Assembly (NCBI GenBank): GCA_002491165.1 | Contig: DKVK01000093.1 | Coordinates: forward strand, 6,169-50,130 | Length of the DNA stretch: 43,962 bases | Source of the DNA: Porphyromonadaceae bacterium UBA7180 | GTDB lineage: Bacteria > Bacteroidota > Bacteroidia > Bacteroidales > Muribaculaceae | Reading direction: 5' to 3' | In this document: positions 8,359 to 17,194 of the stretch, piece after piece | Numbering within the stretch: position 1 is the first letter of the stretch | Layout of the letters: each line of letters begins with the position of its first letter | Notes under the pieces: model-generated | What the model was told of the DNA's origin: nothing | Database searches by the model: none | What the model saw: only the letters and a program-made list of their open reading frames with translations | Made by a program: the position numbers and the translations under genes

Positions 8359-8390
8359 CAAAATTAAAGTTTTTTCGCCAAACCACGAAA
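8359..8390 (-). promoter_or_regulatory. Promoter of the DUF3822-rsmD-ribBA-peptidase operon
   Basis: On the minus strand TTTC (8390-8387), a 20-nt spacer and TAATTTTG (8366-8359) fit the Bacteroidota -33/-7 pattern. Only 5 nt separate the -7 box from the ATG, so the transcript is probably leaderless or nearly so. Confidence 0.6.
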
Positions 8391-8457
8391 TTAATCCCCT
8401 TTTTTTTACGCCTGCCCGATATAATCAAAGCTATATCACAGGCGTCGCGTAGACAGG

Positions 8458-11163
8458 TTATTGTTTAAGCGCCACAAGGTTGAGAATATAGTTGAATTTG
8501 TAATCCCGGTTTACGAGAGTATGCGGTATTATGATGTAACGCCAGGGTTTACCGCCATTTTGAGTAGTAAACTCGGTGGCTATCCGGCAGAATTCGCAGG
8601 CAGCTTTTGCCTTGGCCAGCACATCTGAATCGCCAACATTCTTCTCTGCTTTGGTTTCGCACATATATATAGTGTCTGCTGTTTCAACTATGAAATCCAC
8701 TTCATATTTGTGCGCACCATTATCCCAATATATATTGAATTGACTCGGAACAGGGCGAAGCCATTTTAAAACTTCATCATTGGTTTCGAGAATGAATGAG
8801 AAATCAAGTTCAGTAGAACTGTCAAAACGATATTTTGTGTAGTATGATTTCTTATACCCGACAAAAACATACTTTTTGACATTGGATTTCGGTATGGGGA
8901 CAGGTTTATTAAAATCCCTAAAACCCCACTTATTAACAATTATATGTTGATCCTGAATTTTAGAGAACGGAAGCACTTTATTGATTCTGAACTCTCCCGG
9001 AATAATGCGGTAGTGTTCTTTCATCTGCTTATAAATGTTGTCGGCAAGACTCTGTTTGAAAGCATATACACGTTCGTTCAGATCATCGTCGGTGATGCCG
9101 GGAGCATTGTTACGGATGGCAGACACGGCTTGACCGACAAGTTTATAAAGCAGGTCTGAAACTTCGTCATAGTCAATATCGTCGAAGTCGATAAGCGAAG
9201 TGATGAGCTGTTCGACGGCGGGACGTTTAGAACTGCCGGACTTTCCTGCGATAATCTCAAAGTCCGTTGAATCAGTGAGGCCTTGGCGGATAATTTCGCG
9301 ATGCAGCTCATCGAGATTATAGCCGGTTGATGTATCAAGGTCAAAATCATCAAAAATGGCCGTGACATTCTGCTGCTCAACAACGATGCGCGGTATCTCG
9401 ATAACGTTATTCTTATAGTCTTCGACAACAATATTTATAACTTCATCTACCCCGGCTATCTGTTCAGCTGCGTCCTGTTCGGCAAACAAGCTGTCCTTGA
9501 CCCTTTCATTGATTGCGGCAATGGCCTTCTCTCGTATTTTTTGCTTTACCTCCTTAGTTTGGAGATTTTCAAAAGAGACCACTCCTTCGGATGCAATAGA
9601 GGAAATGGCAGTTTCCACAGCATTGCCAACTTGTGTGACATATTGCCTGGTCTTTTCGGTGATTTCACCTGTGACCTTTTCAATTTGTTTCTGAATCTTG
9701 AGTCCGGTAGAGGTCGGAGTGGTTTCAACTCTGCCACCCTGGTCGCGCTCGTCTCGTTCTTCAAGTTCGATAAACGATACTCGCTTAAGAATAGAATCAC
9801 CTTTGTTGGCCTCGTCGATTACCTTTTGAAAATTGTCGTGGGCAATAACAGTCAGCGTGTCAACGTCCTTGTTGCCTGTGCGTTGACCGCCGTACGGCAA
9901 GCGTAGACCTCGTCCGATAGTCTGCTCAATGAGGACAGCTGCATTTGCAGCGCGGAGGGGAATAATCGTGTACAGATTATTAACGTCCCAGCCCTCTTTG
10001 AGCATATTTACGTGTACGACAATTTCAATTTCGTTGTCTTGAGATTCGAGTGCGATAAACTGCCGTTCTATGTCTTCATCCTTTTTTGAGCTGCTGTCAA
10101 TGCGCAGTACCTTGCCCTTATAGGCACTATGATAAATGCTGTCGCTCTGCAATAGTTCCTCGATGTACTTGGCGTGGTTAATGTCGCGACAAGCCACGAG
10201 GATAAATGGTTTGACTACCGGCAAGCTGTTCTGCTTGGCATACATCTCGATGGCGAGTTTTGTTCGCTCATGGCATGTTATACCGTCTTCAAGTTTTATA
10301 GTTTCAATTTCCTCGGGAGAGAAATTGTCTTTGTTGAAATTGCGGGCTTTGGCTATAGTGGGATTTTTGACATACAGACCATCGTCGAGTGCTTCGGCAA
10401 GGTTGTATTCAAAAACAATATTCTTGAAAGCTTTTCCTTTTTCATCGAAAGGTGTTGCGGTCATTTCCATACCCAGAATGGGTCGAAGCTCGTTGATGGC
10501 TTTCTTTGCCGCATGGCCATGGTACCGGTGCGCCTCGTCCATCAGGATAACGAGGTCGGGGAGGGAAGCGAGATAGTCAAAGTAAGGCTGGCCGAGATAC
10601 TCCGACAATCGGCGCATGCGTGGCAGCCCCTTTTTACTCTCTTTACTATCTTTGTTGAACTTCGATATATTGAAGATATTGATTTCAATATCTGAGAAAA
10701 GACTTCCGGTGCGCTCGATATAGGTTTCACCGGTAACTATACGCGGAGGGTTTGCTACAAATTCGCTTATCCCTTTGAAAACGTATTTGGAATATGCCGG
10801 GTCTCCGAAGTCATGTATCAACTTCTCGTAGAGCGTGAGATTGGGAGCGAGTACAAAAAAGTGCCTGATGCCCTTCTTAAGGTATAGATACGCGATGATG
10901 GCACCCATCAGTCGTGTTTTCCCTATGCCGGTGGCAATGGAAAATGCGAGCGAAGGAAAATCACGGTCAAAACCCTTTACGGCCGGCACAATAGACTTCA
11001 CCTTTGCAAGTTCGGCCGCAATAAACATTTTCAGCATACCCGGGTCTGTCGGCGGCTTTTGTAAAGAGAGTTTGTCGGTAAGCCGGGAGGTAAGTTCCAA
11101 CGCAGCGGCCAATGGTTTGCGAAGCGAAAGACGTTGACGTATGTAATTAACCTGTGAGTCCAT
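8458..11163 (-). CDS. res: Type III restriction enzyme-like Res subunit (SF2 helicase with C-terminal nuclease)
   Basis: This is a 901-residue SF2 DNA helicase/translocase fused to a nuclease, as in type III Res subunits that cut DNA when paired with Mod. Motif I ATGIGKT is at 77-83, motif II DEAH at 209-212 and motif III TATP at 235-238. The helicase C domain includes 'LKEGWDVNNLYTIIPLRAA' and 'EQTIGRGLRLPYG'. A PD-(D/E)xK-type nuclease site is seen near the end: Asp823 in YEVDF, then Glu836-x-Lys838 in CETKAE. It is the last gene of the SNF2-Mod-DUF1016-Res cluster, 4 nt after the DUF1016 stop. A/T-ending codons are much more frequent than in flanking core genes, consistent with acquisition by transfer. 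Confidence 0.9.
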   Translation of the reverse strand: MDSQVNYIRQRLSLRKPLAAALELTSRLTDKLSLQKPPTDPGMLKMFIAAELAKVKSIVPAVKGFDRDFPSLAFSIATGIGKTRLMGAIIAYLYLKKGIRHFFVLAPNLTLYEKLIHDFGDPAYSKYVFKGISEFVANPPRIVTGETYIERTGSLFSDIEINIFNISKFNKDSKESKKGLPRMRRLSEYLGQPYFDYLASLPDLVILMDEAHRYHGHAAKKAINELRPILGMEMTATPFDEKGKAFKNIVFEYNLAEALDDGLYVKNPTIAKARNFNKDNFSPEEIETIKLEDGITCHERTKLAIEMYAKQNSLPVVKPFILVACRDINHAKYIEELLQSDSIYHSAYKGKVLRIDSSSKKDEDIERQFIALESQDNEIEIVVHVNMLKEGWDVNNLYTIIPLRAANAAVLIEQTIGRGLRLPYGGQRTGNKDVDTLTVIAHDNFQKVIDEANKGDSILKRVSFIELEERDERDQGGRVETTPTSTGLKIQKQIEKVTGEITEKTRQYVTQVGNAVETAISSIASEGVVSFENLQTKEVKQKIREKAIAAINERVKDSLFAEQDAAEQIAGVDEVINIVVEDYKNNVIEIPRIVVEQQNVTAIFDDFDLDTSTGYNLDELHREIIRQGLTDSTDFEIIAGKSGSSKRPAVEQLITSLIDFDDIDYDEVSDLLYKLVGQAVSAIRNNAPGITDDDLNERVYAFKQSLADNIYKQMKEHYRIIPGEFRINKVLPFSKIQDQHIIVNKWGFRDFNKPVPIPKSNVKKYVFVGYKKSYYTKYRFDSSTELDFSFILETNDEVLKWLRPVPSQFNIYWDNGAHKYEVDFIVETADTIYMCETKAEKNVGDSDVLAKAKAACEFCRIATEFTTQNGGKPWRYIIIPHTLVNRDYKFNYILNLVALKQ

Positions 11164-11167
11164 AATG

Positions 11168-12259
11168 CTATTTGAGTTTTGTTTCTATTTCCTCTATGGT
11201 AGGCAAAGTGCTCTTGAAATTTGCAGGAAGAAGTTTCTCAAGTTGATACTGGGATATGCCGATAGGCAGATTATACCCTTCCAGCGAATATTGTGCCAAT
11301 ACATTGTCTTTCGTCTTGCATACCAACAGTCCGATGGTGGGGTTATCTTGTTCTGTTTTCAAAAGATGGTTTACAGCCGTCACGTAAGTGCCGAGTTGCC
11401 CCAGGTGTCCGGGTTCGAATTTTGTAACCTTGACTTCAATCACGCAATAACAGCGTAATTTCAGGTTGTAAAACAGCAGGTCGGTAAATTGTTCCGTCTC
11501 TCCAACCTTCAGACGGTATTCTTTTCCGACGTATGCAAACCCTTCGCCCAGTTCCAACAGAAAACGTGTTATCTCGGCAAGCAATGCTTCTTTAAGTTCC
11601 CGCTCCTGATACGGCTCTGTCAGGTTGGTAAAATCAAAGATATAAGGGTCTTTGGTCAGCTCTTGGGCGAGGTCGCCGGCAGGCTGGGACAATCGGAGAT
11701 TGAAATTGCTTATAGCTTTGCCTTGACGTAAATGCAGGTCGGTGTCAAGCATGTGGTCAAGCACGGCTCTTGACCAACCGTTATCTACTGCCTCTTTAGC
11801 ATAAAACAAGGCAATCTGAGGATGTGAAATATATTTGTCAATCAAGAGTTTATGGTGCCCCCAAGGAAGACGGAACAAATTTGCCCCAAGCTGAGGCAAA
11901 TTTGACTCCACATCTTTTTCGCAGGATTGTGTCGAATTTTGCATCGGAGATTTTGCCCCAATTTGGGGCAAAATCTCCTTATACATCATATAGAAGTCGC
12001 GTATATAATACAAGTTCCTGACGGAGAAGCCTTTGGCTTCCGGAAGGACGGCTTTCAGGTCGCTGCTGAGGGCCTTAAAAAAGCCCCGGCCATATTTGTT
12101 TTCATCTTGCCTTTCTACAATATCATGCCCCAAAGACCAGTAGAATCGCAGCAATTCTTCGTTAACCGCGACTGCTGCCTTGATCTGGGATGAACGGTAT
12201 CGCTTTGACAAATCGGCAACCCAATCAGAATAATCTTTATCAAGAATCAGTTTGCTCAT
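11168..12259 (-). CDS. DUF1016/YhcG family PD-(D/E)XK nuclease-domain protein
   Basis: The 363-residue protein has the two-part YhcG layout. An N-terminal helical DUF1016_N domain (about 1-140) includes YWSLGHDIVERQ, GFSVRNLYYIRDFY and LPWGHHKLLIDK. A C-terminal nuclease domain (about 190-345) has Asp260 (QFTDLLFYN) and Glu275-x-Lys277 (VIEVKVTKFEPGHLGQL), giving a D...ExK active site. Such proteins often ride with restriction systems; their exact role is not settled. It overlaps mod by 4 nt and precedes res by 4 nt, so it is an integral cluster member. The linker between 94 and 130 carries two related LPQ[IL]GA repeats. They are encoded by palindromic DNA, reported separately. Confidence 0.88.
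   Translation of the reverse strand: MSKLILDKDYSDWVADLSKRYRSSQIKAAVAVNEELLRFYWSLGHDIVERQDENKYGRGFFKALSSDLKAVLPEAKGFSVRNLYYIRDFYMMYKEILPQIGAKSPMQNSTQSCEKDVESNLPQLGANLFRLPWGHHKLLIDKYISHPQIALFYAKEAVDNGWSRAVLDHMLDTDLHLRQGKAISNFNLRLSQPAGDLAQELTKDPYIFDFTNLTEPYQERELKEALLAEITRFLLELGEGFAYVGKEYRLKVGETEQFTDLLFYNLKLRCYCVIEVKVTKFEPGHLGQLGTYVTAVNHLLKTEQDNPTIGLLVCKTKDNVLAQYSLEGYNLPIGISQYQLEKLLPANFKSTLPTIEEIETKLK
11874..11978. repeat. Two related palindromic elements inside the DUF1016 gene
   Basis: A perfect 33-bp palindrome with 16-bp arms (GGAGATTTTGCCCCAA, one central T) lies at 11946-11978. About 60 bp away, near 11874-11905, is a sibling with 13-bp arms CAAATTTGCCCCA / TGAGGCAAATTTG (one mismatch). 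Both stay in frame and encode ILPQIGAKS and NLPQLGANL. Seen directly in the sequence. Confidence 0.9.
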
Positions 12260-13944
12260 ATATTGAAAAGATTAGGTTCTTCCGGTTGATCGGCTTCACT
12301 CTCTAATTCGGAATCTCCATTAAATTCCATATCGTCTATCTCCTCTTCGGTGATGTTGGGAACTGACACGATGTTGAGTGAATAGTCGTCGCGGTCGAAT
12401 TCACAGGTGTCGAGCAGGACTTTGGGTATTTTCTTGATGGTGATGTTCGAGTATTTGTTGCGGCACTCAGGTTGGAACTTAGTACAGCAAATCAGCAACG
12501 ATTCATCTTCGCCTAACTGGTCGTGAATTGTTTCGAGCATTTCGGCTGTAATAAGTTGGGTTGTGGTGAAGATGAAGTCATGCTCCGAACTATGCCCTTG
12601 CTTCCAGTACAATTCTGCATCAGGCGAGAATGTAAAGCCTTGGTGTTTAGCCATGGCAGCGGCAAGCATATCGGCATTGTAATCCTTGTTGATTACAAGA
12701 TTGCCGTATTTGTCATGATTGAGGAGGCTTGGAGCAAGCTCATAGAATTTGAAGCCACCGCCCCCTTGCCAATTCTGAGATTTAGAGATGCCACCTTGCT
12801 CACCCTCGATAACTTTCTTCATGCGGGCTGCGCAATGAGTATAAGCATGGTCGCCGAGTTCCACACCTATCCATCTGCGTCCCATTTTATGAGCGACAGC
12901 GGTTGTTGTTCCAGATCCGAGGAAGCTGTCAAGAACGATGTCTCCGGGATTAGAACCCAAAATTAGAATACGTTCAATTAACTTTTCGGGTTTAGGTGTA
13001 TCAAAGATTGATTCAAAATTGAGTGCTTTAATCTCTTTTTTTGCATCTTGGTTATGGCCTACTTCTTGATATGGCCAAAAAGTCATCGCAACGATACCAT
13101 CCTTAACTTCAGTGATAAAACGCTTTATCGCCGGAACATTATTACCGTCAGGCCCGAACCATATTCTATTATCATCAACGTATTCTTGGAATCGTTCTTT
13201 ATTCAGTCGCCAAGAATACCCTTCGGGAGGATAACAAACACGTCCGGAAGGAGTAGTAATAGGATATATATTTTCTTGCACAGCAGGTCCAACAGATAAA
13301 TCTCCTGCTTTCCAGATTCCGCGAGGGTCGTTATCAGGATTTTTATATCTGTCGTTTGCTTCTGCACTACGGGGCAGGCGATTTAATTCAAATTTGTCTG
13401 TACGCTCTTTGGTATAAACAAGTATAGTATCATGGCATCGCGAAAGCGTTTTTTTGAGATTAATAGGAGAATACGACCGTTGCCAAATAACTTCATCAAC
13501 AAAGTTTCTGCGCCCAAACACTTCGTCGCATAGCACTTTAAGATAATGGCTTTCGTCTGCGTCTATAGAAATCCAAATGGAACCTTCCGGCTTAAGTAAC
13601 TTTTGCAGGAGGGTTAATCGTTCTCTCATAAGTGAGAGCCAAATGGAATGTTCCAGTCCATCATCGTAATGTGTAAACGCATTGCCAGTGTTATAAGGAG
13701 GGTCGATATAGATACATTTAACCTGATTCTCAAATGTATCAACGAGGGCGCGGAGCGCGAGAAGATTGTCTCCGTGAATCAGCATATTGCCGGGCCATGG
13801 TTTCCCATTGGAGAGCGTGCCGGTTTCGACCTCCCCAAAACTATATTCCGGAGTGTCAAGGAGCAGACGCGGTTCTATGGCAAGCGGCTCGTCCTCCTTG
13901 CCAATCCACGTAAGCTCTAATTTATTTATCTTGTTCTGTGCCAT
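12256..13944 (-). CDS. mod: Type III-like DNA adenine methyltransferase (Mod subunit)
   Basis: This is a 562-residue site-specific N6-adenine (or N4-cytosine) methyltransferase of the beta class. Catalytic motif IV DPPYNTG (81-87) precedes the SAM-binding FxGxG motif (FLGSG, 341-345; ...VLDSFLGSGTTTAVAH). The target-recognition region lies between them, about 150-290. A C-terminal extension (about 400-562) ends in an acidic tail (EEEIDDMEF...EPNLFNI). It would mark self DNA and, with Res, form a type III-like complex. The gene overlaps DUF1016 by 4 nt. Upstream lies a decayed stretch and the SNF2 helicase gene rather than a promoter, suggesting transcription from the helicase promoter. Recognition sequence cannot be inferred. 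Confidence 0.92.
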   Translation of the reverse strand: MAQNKINKLELTWIGKEDEPLAIEPRLLLDTPEYSFGEVETGTLSNGKPWPGNMLIHGDNLLALRALVDTFENQVKCIYIDPPYNTGNAFTHYDDGLEHSIWLSLMRERLTLLQKLLKPEGSIWISIDADESHYLKVLCDEVFGRRNFVDEVIWQRSYSPINLKKTLSRCHDTILVYTKERTDKFELNRLPRSAEANDRYKNPDNDPRGIWKAGDLSVGPAVQENIYPITTPSGRVCYPPEGYSWRLNKERFQEYVDDNRIWFGPDGNNVPAIKRFITEVKDGIVAMTFWPYQEVGHNQDAKKEIKALNFESIFDTPKPEKLIERILILGSNPGDIVLDSFLGSGTTTAVAHKMGRRWIGVELGDHAYTHCAARMKKVIEGEQGGISKSQNWQGGGGFKFYELAPSLLNHDKYGNLVINKDYNADMLAAAMAKHQGFTFSPDAELYWKQGHSSEHDFIFTTTQLITAEMLETIHDQLGEDESLLICCTKFQPECRNKYSNITIKKIPKVLLDTCEFDRDDYSLNIVSVPNITEEEIDDMEFNGDSELESEADQPEEPNLFNI

Positions 13945-14059
13945 TTGTCGTTAACATTATTTTGTCCTTAGGGAGATAATACGTATGAAAAGCCTCAATC
14001 TTACGAATTGGATAAAACGTTTCATTATAGCCAATTTGATATTTCCACAATTTTCTCAT
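13922..14059 (-). CDS. 45-aa ORF in SNF2-mod gap, possible remnant of a lost gene
   Basis: Between the SNF2 stop and mod lie 266 nt that normally would hold a gene in such clusters. All three minus frames upstream are broken. A 45-codon ORF starts at ATG 14059 and ends 23 nt inside mod. Its sequence includes KLWKYQIGYNE and FHTYYLPKDKIML. The same frame is open upstream to 14208 apart from one TGA about 15 nt before this ATG. It could be a translationally coupled mini-protein or the 3' scrap of a decayed gene. In related clusters a DUF4391 gene commonly occupies this place, and the FHTYYLP segment vaguely recalls that family. That link is a guess. Confidence 0.3.
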   Translation of the reverse strand: MRKLWKYQIGYNETFYPIRKIEAFHTYYLPKDKIMLTTNGTEQDK

Positions 14060-14210
14060 TTTGCCAGAAAAGTCTTGTCAGAATTTCTGAAATTGAAGGC
14101 AAATGAGCATAAATTGCTTCTGATGAAAAACTCTCTGAACTATCTGCCGATTGGAATAGAAGATTATGAGAACGATGTGAGTTATATAATTTTGAAATTC
14201 TTTAGCCTCA

Positions 14211-17126
14211 TTATACTATCCTCCAATGAAAAGTTATTAACTTGGTTTGCTCAATCTTTTGGGCGAGCATTGCTTCGACTTTGGCGAGAAGGGTTTCTTT
14301 CTTCTCGTCAACATCATCTTGGGCTTGATAAAGATTGAGGCGCTTTTCGCTGCGACGCTTTTCAAGGTCTTTAATAAGACGTTGCAGACGCACTTTCTCA
14401 TCGAGGCGCGAAGTCTTTTTACTCTCGCTTTTGCGGAGCTTGATTTCAGCGTCGAGGTCGCGCAACTCTTTTTCAAGTCCGGCTTTTACGTCCTCGGCCC
14501 AGTTGTCGAGCTTTTCCATTTCTTCCTCGAAGAAATTGTTATTGCGTTTGGCGTTGGCGGCAGTGATTTCTGCGCGTTGGGCTGCAATAGCATCAGCGAG
14601 GACGGAAGCGGTTGCTTCGGGCAGTTCCGTAGTCAGCGGATTTTCTAAGCCGGGAAGCCGAAGCATATATTCGGCTATGTCGGACGGGACGGGTTCGCCC
14701 TTGTCGGTGATACAAGCATGGAGAAGTATATCCTCTTTCTCAAAAGAGGATATAGTAAGTTGCTCAACAGTGAGCCAGCCCGATTGACCGACAAGTTGCT
14801 TGATAAGCGTGACGTTGAGCGGTGAGTTACTGTAATCGAGAGTAATTTCCGAGATTGGCATAGGAGCGGCTTTAAGCCCCGTGAGCATATATTGTGCGAG
14901 AGGGTCGCCGATACGGTAAGGACGTACACCATCGGCTAACTTGGTTGTGCGCCGCTGCTCGGAACTTACCATTTTATATTCTCCGGGGAAGTGGCGATAC
15001 CAACTCACGGCTCCATTATCAACAAACGGGTGAACGATAAACGAGTGGTCTTCATCATTGAAGTCAGCATAGTCGGCGAAGTAACTGCGAGTGAGTTGCC
15101 AAAGGGTCTGCTCGAACTGGTCGAGGTTGCCTCGGGTTTCGGCAAAGTTGCTGCGGAGTTTCTGCTTAACCGATTCGTCGAAGTTCTCTAAAAGCGTTGT
15201 ACGGGCTTTGAGTATCTTGTCGGAAATCTGCTCTTGCAGTTCATCTTGCAGAGCATCGAAAGCCTCCTTAATTTCTTTGGGCGAGCGGCAAAGTTGATAA
15301 ATTTGCGCTATGCGCTTTTCAAAATCAACGCCATTACCGATCGCACCGAGAACTTCGTCGGACGCCCCGAACACGCCATTGAAAAGCTGAAACTTCTGGT
15401 CGAGCAATTCATATACGCGGACATCCGCAGCATTGGCCTTATTCAGAAAGTTGATAACAACGACATCGAAGTTCTGACCGTAGCGGTGGCAACGTCCGAT
15501 ACGTTGCTCTATGCGCTGTGGGTTCCACGGCATATCATAGTTGACTACAAGCGAGCAGAATTGCAGATTGATACCCTCGGCTGCCGCTTCGGTAGCAATC
15601 ATGATTGTGGCCTCGTCGCGGAAGTAGTCAACGAGCGCGGCACGCTTGTCGGCGGTTGCCGAGCCGGTAATCTTTGAAGTGCCTTTATGCTTTTCTTTCC
15701 AAGCCTTGTAGATGGCAGTGGACTGTTTGTCGGAGTTTGAGCCGTTGAAAAGCACAACCTTGCCCTTGTAGCCTCTCTTTTCGAGCAGGTCGAAAAGGAA
15801 GTCCTGGGTGCGGCGGGATTCAGTAAAGATGAGAGCTTTTTTCGGCGCGCCGAGGACTTCAAGTTGAGCGAAACCCTGATTCAGTCCCTCAAAAAGCTGT
15901 TCGGCTTTTGAGTTGCGCTTAATCTTGAAAGCGATGTCGCGGAATTTTTCGAGATCTTTAATCTCCAATCTGATGCGCTCGATGTCTTCGGGCGAGAGCA
16001 TTTCTTCCTCGTCCGGCTCCTCCTCGTCTTCATCATCGTCAAGCCATTCTTCAGTTTCGCTCTCGTAGTCCTCATAGTCATATTTGAAAAGGTCATCTTC
16101 CGACAGCTCAACACCTTGTTGGTTGAACTTCGCTTCCAACTTTTCAATGAGGGCGCAGAGGGTACCGTATATCGCATGAGTAGAGGAAGCAAGGAGTTTT
16201 CGGAGTATAAGCGTCATAAGCTGACGCTGACTGTTTGGCAGTGCATAGAGGCGCGGTCGTTGCAGATACTCCGAAACGAGGTCGTATAGTTCCTGCTCCT
16301 GTTTGGTGGGGAAAAACTCTTGCAGTATTGCGATGCGCTTTGTGTATCGCACATATTCCAGAACCTGACGGCGCAGGGTGCGCTTGCATAGCGGCGCAAG
16401 ACGATGGCGCAAGTTCTGATAATCGTTATCGTCGAGATTACGATTATACTGCATCTTGAAACTTTTAAGGTCGCCAAACGCATAATCATCGATTATGGTA
16501 GTAAGACCGTAAAGTTCAAGGATAGAGTTTTGGAGAGGCGTTGCAGTAAGGAGTATTTTACGACGGTCGGCGAGCGCGTTCTTTATGGTGTTGGAGATTT
16601 TGTTGGTAGGCTTATAGACATTGCGGAGGCGGTGAGCCTCGTCTATAACCACTAAATCCAAGTTAGTCTGCTTTAGATATGGAGCTTTAGTCTTAGCAAA
16701 CTGGTATGAGCAAATAACGATTTCATCGCAGTTGAACGGATTGAGATTGCCGTCCTCGATATAATGGTTGAAATTCTTTGATTCAAGGATACGTGACGGC
16801 AAGAAGAATTTCTCTTGAAGTTCAGCCGCCCACTGCTTGCGTAGGTTAGCCGGAGCAATAATAAGCAGGTGGCGGCGGTGCTCGGCCCAAAACTGCGAAA
16901 GGATAATTCCGGCTTCAATGGTTTTTCCAAGACCTACCTCGTCAGCGAGGATTGCACCTTTAGAGAGCGGAGACTTGAACGCAAAAAGAGCCGCGTCGAT
17001 TTGGTGTGGGGTTAAATCGACCTGCGCGTCTTGCAATGATGCCGTGAGCTTACCGAGGCTGTCAGAAGGCAGACTCCTTGTAAGCCAAAAAGCAAAATAT
17101 TTCTGTTGCGCTGCGGTCAGCTTCAT
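14211..17126 (-). CDS. SNF2/RapA-like SF2 helicase of the restriction cluster
   Basis: This 971-residue ATP-dependent DNA translocase has a Q-like motif DLTPHQ (about 37), Walker A DEVGLGKT (62-69), DEAH (162-165) and TATP (194-197). A highly acidic insert (about 349-380, runs of D/E) follows, and then a helicase C domain with ATEAAAEGINLQ and QRIEQRIGRCHRYGQ (537-551). The tail (about 850-960) is a long charged coiled coil ending ITFHWRIV, typical of helicases found beside type III-like Mod genes. It resembles DISARM DrmD/HepA-type helicases in organisation, but no other DISARM gene is present. It starts the four-gene cluster behind its own promoter (17156-17163). Confidence 0.88.
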   Translation of the reverse strand: MKLTAAQQKYFAFWLTRSLPSDSLGKLTASLQDAQVDLTPHQIDAALFAFKSPLSKGAILADEVGLGKTIEAGIILSQFWAEHRRHLLIIAPANLRKQWAAELQEKFFLPSRILESKNFNHYIEDGNLNPFNCDEIVICSYQFAKTKAPYLKQTNLDLVVIDEAHRLRNVYKPTNKISNTIKNALADRRKILLTATPLQNSILELYGLTTIIDDYAFGDLKSFKMQYNRNLDDNDYQNLRHRLAPLCKRTLRRQVLEYVRYTKRIAILQEFFPTKQEQELYDLVSEYLQRPRLYALPNSQRQLMTLILRKLLASSTHAIYGTLCALIEKLEAKFNQQGVELSEDDLFKYDYEDYESETEEWLDDDEDEEEPDEEEMLSPEDIERIRLEIKDLEKFRDIAFKIKRNSKAEQLFEGLNQGFAQLEVLGAPKKALIFTESRRTQDFLFDLLEKRGYKGKVVLFNGSNSDKQSTAIYKAWKEKHKGTSKITGSATADKRAALVDYFRDEATIMIATEAAAEGINLQFCSLVVNYDMPWNPQRIEQRIGRCHRYGQNFDVVVINFLNKANAADVRVYELLDQKFQLFNGVFGASDEVLGAIGNGVDFEKRIAQIYQLCRSPKEIKEAFDALQDELQEQISDKILKARTTLLENFDESVKQKLRSNFAETRGNLDQFEQTLWQLTRSYFADYADFNDEDHSFIVHPFVDNGAVSWYRHFPGEYKMVSSEQRRTTKLADGVRPYRIGDPLAQYMLTGLKAAPMPISEITLDYSNSPLNVTLIKQLVGQSGWLTVEQLTISSFEKEDILLHACITDKGEPVPSDIAEYMLRLPGLENPLTTELPEATASVLADAIAAQRAEITAANAKRNNNFFEEEMEKLDNWAEDVKAGLEKELRDLDAEIKLRKSESKKTSRLDEKVRLQRLIKDLEKRRSEKRLNLYQAQDDVDEKKETLLAKVEAMLAQKIEQTKLITFHWRIV

Positions 17127-17155
17127 ATTAAGTCATAGTCCGGTGTATCCGGTTG

Positions 17156-17163
17156 CAAAGTTA
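17156..17163 (-). promoter_or_regulatory. -7 box of the SNF2-mod-DUF1016-res cluster
   Basis: TAACTTTG on the minus strand (within TTAACTTTGCAAC) matches TAnnTTTG and lies 29 nt before the helicase ATG. The same TTAACTTTGCAAC string occurs in front of the ATPase gene (19111-19118 region). No good -33 element is visible. It places the two defence modules in separate transcription units. Confidence 0.5.
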
Positions 17164-17194
17164 ATAAATTTATTTGGATTTCGGGTAAGGAGGT

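Noticed and set aside
5722..8460. FMN riboswitch for ribBA
   Set aside because: ribBA is internal to a tight operon, and the operon's -7 box lies 5 nt before the first ATG, leaving no leader room.
13985..14338. 117-aa plus-strand ORF in the SNF2-mod gap, with AGGGAG upstream
   Set aside because: Its last third runs antisense into the helicase gene and it shows no domain; the gap is better explained as decayed minus-strand gene.
8458..17126. DISARM or BREX system
   Set aside because: SNF2 helicase and methylase are present, but no drmA, drmB, drmC, pglZ, brxC or similar gene is seen.
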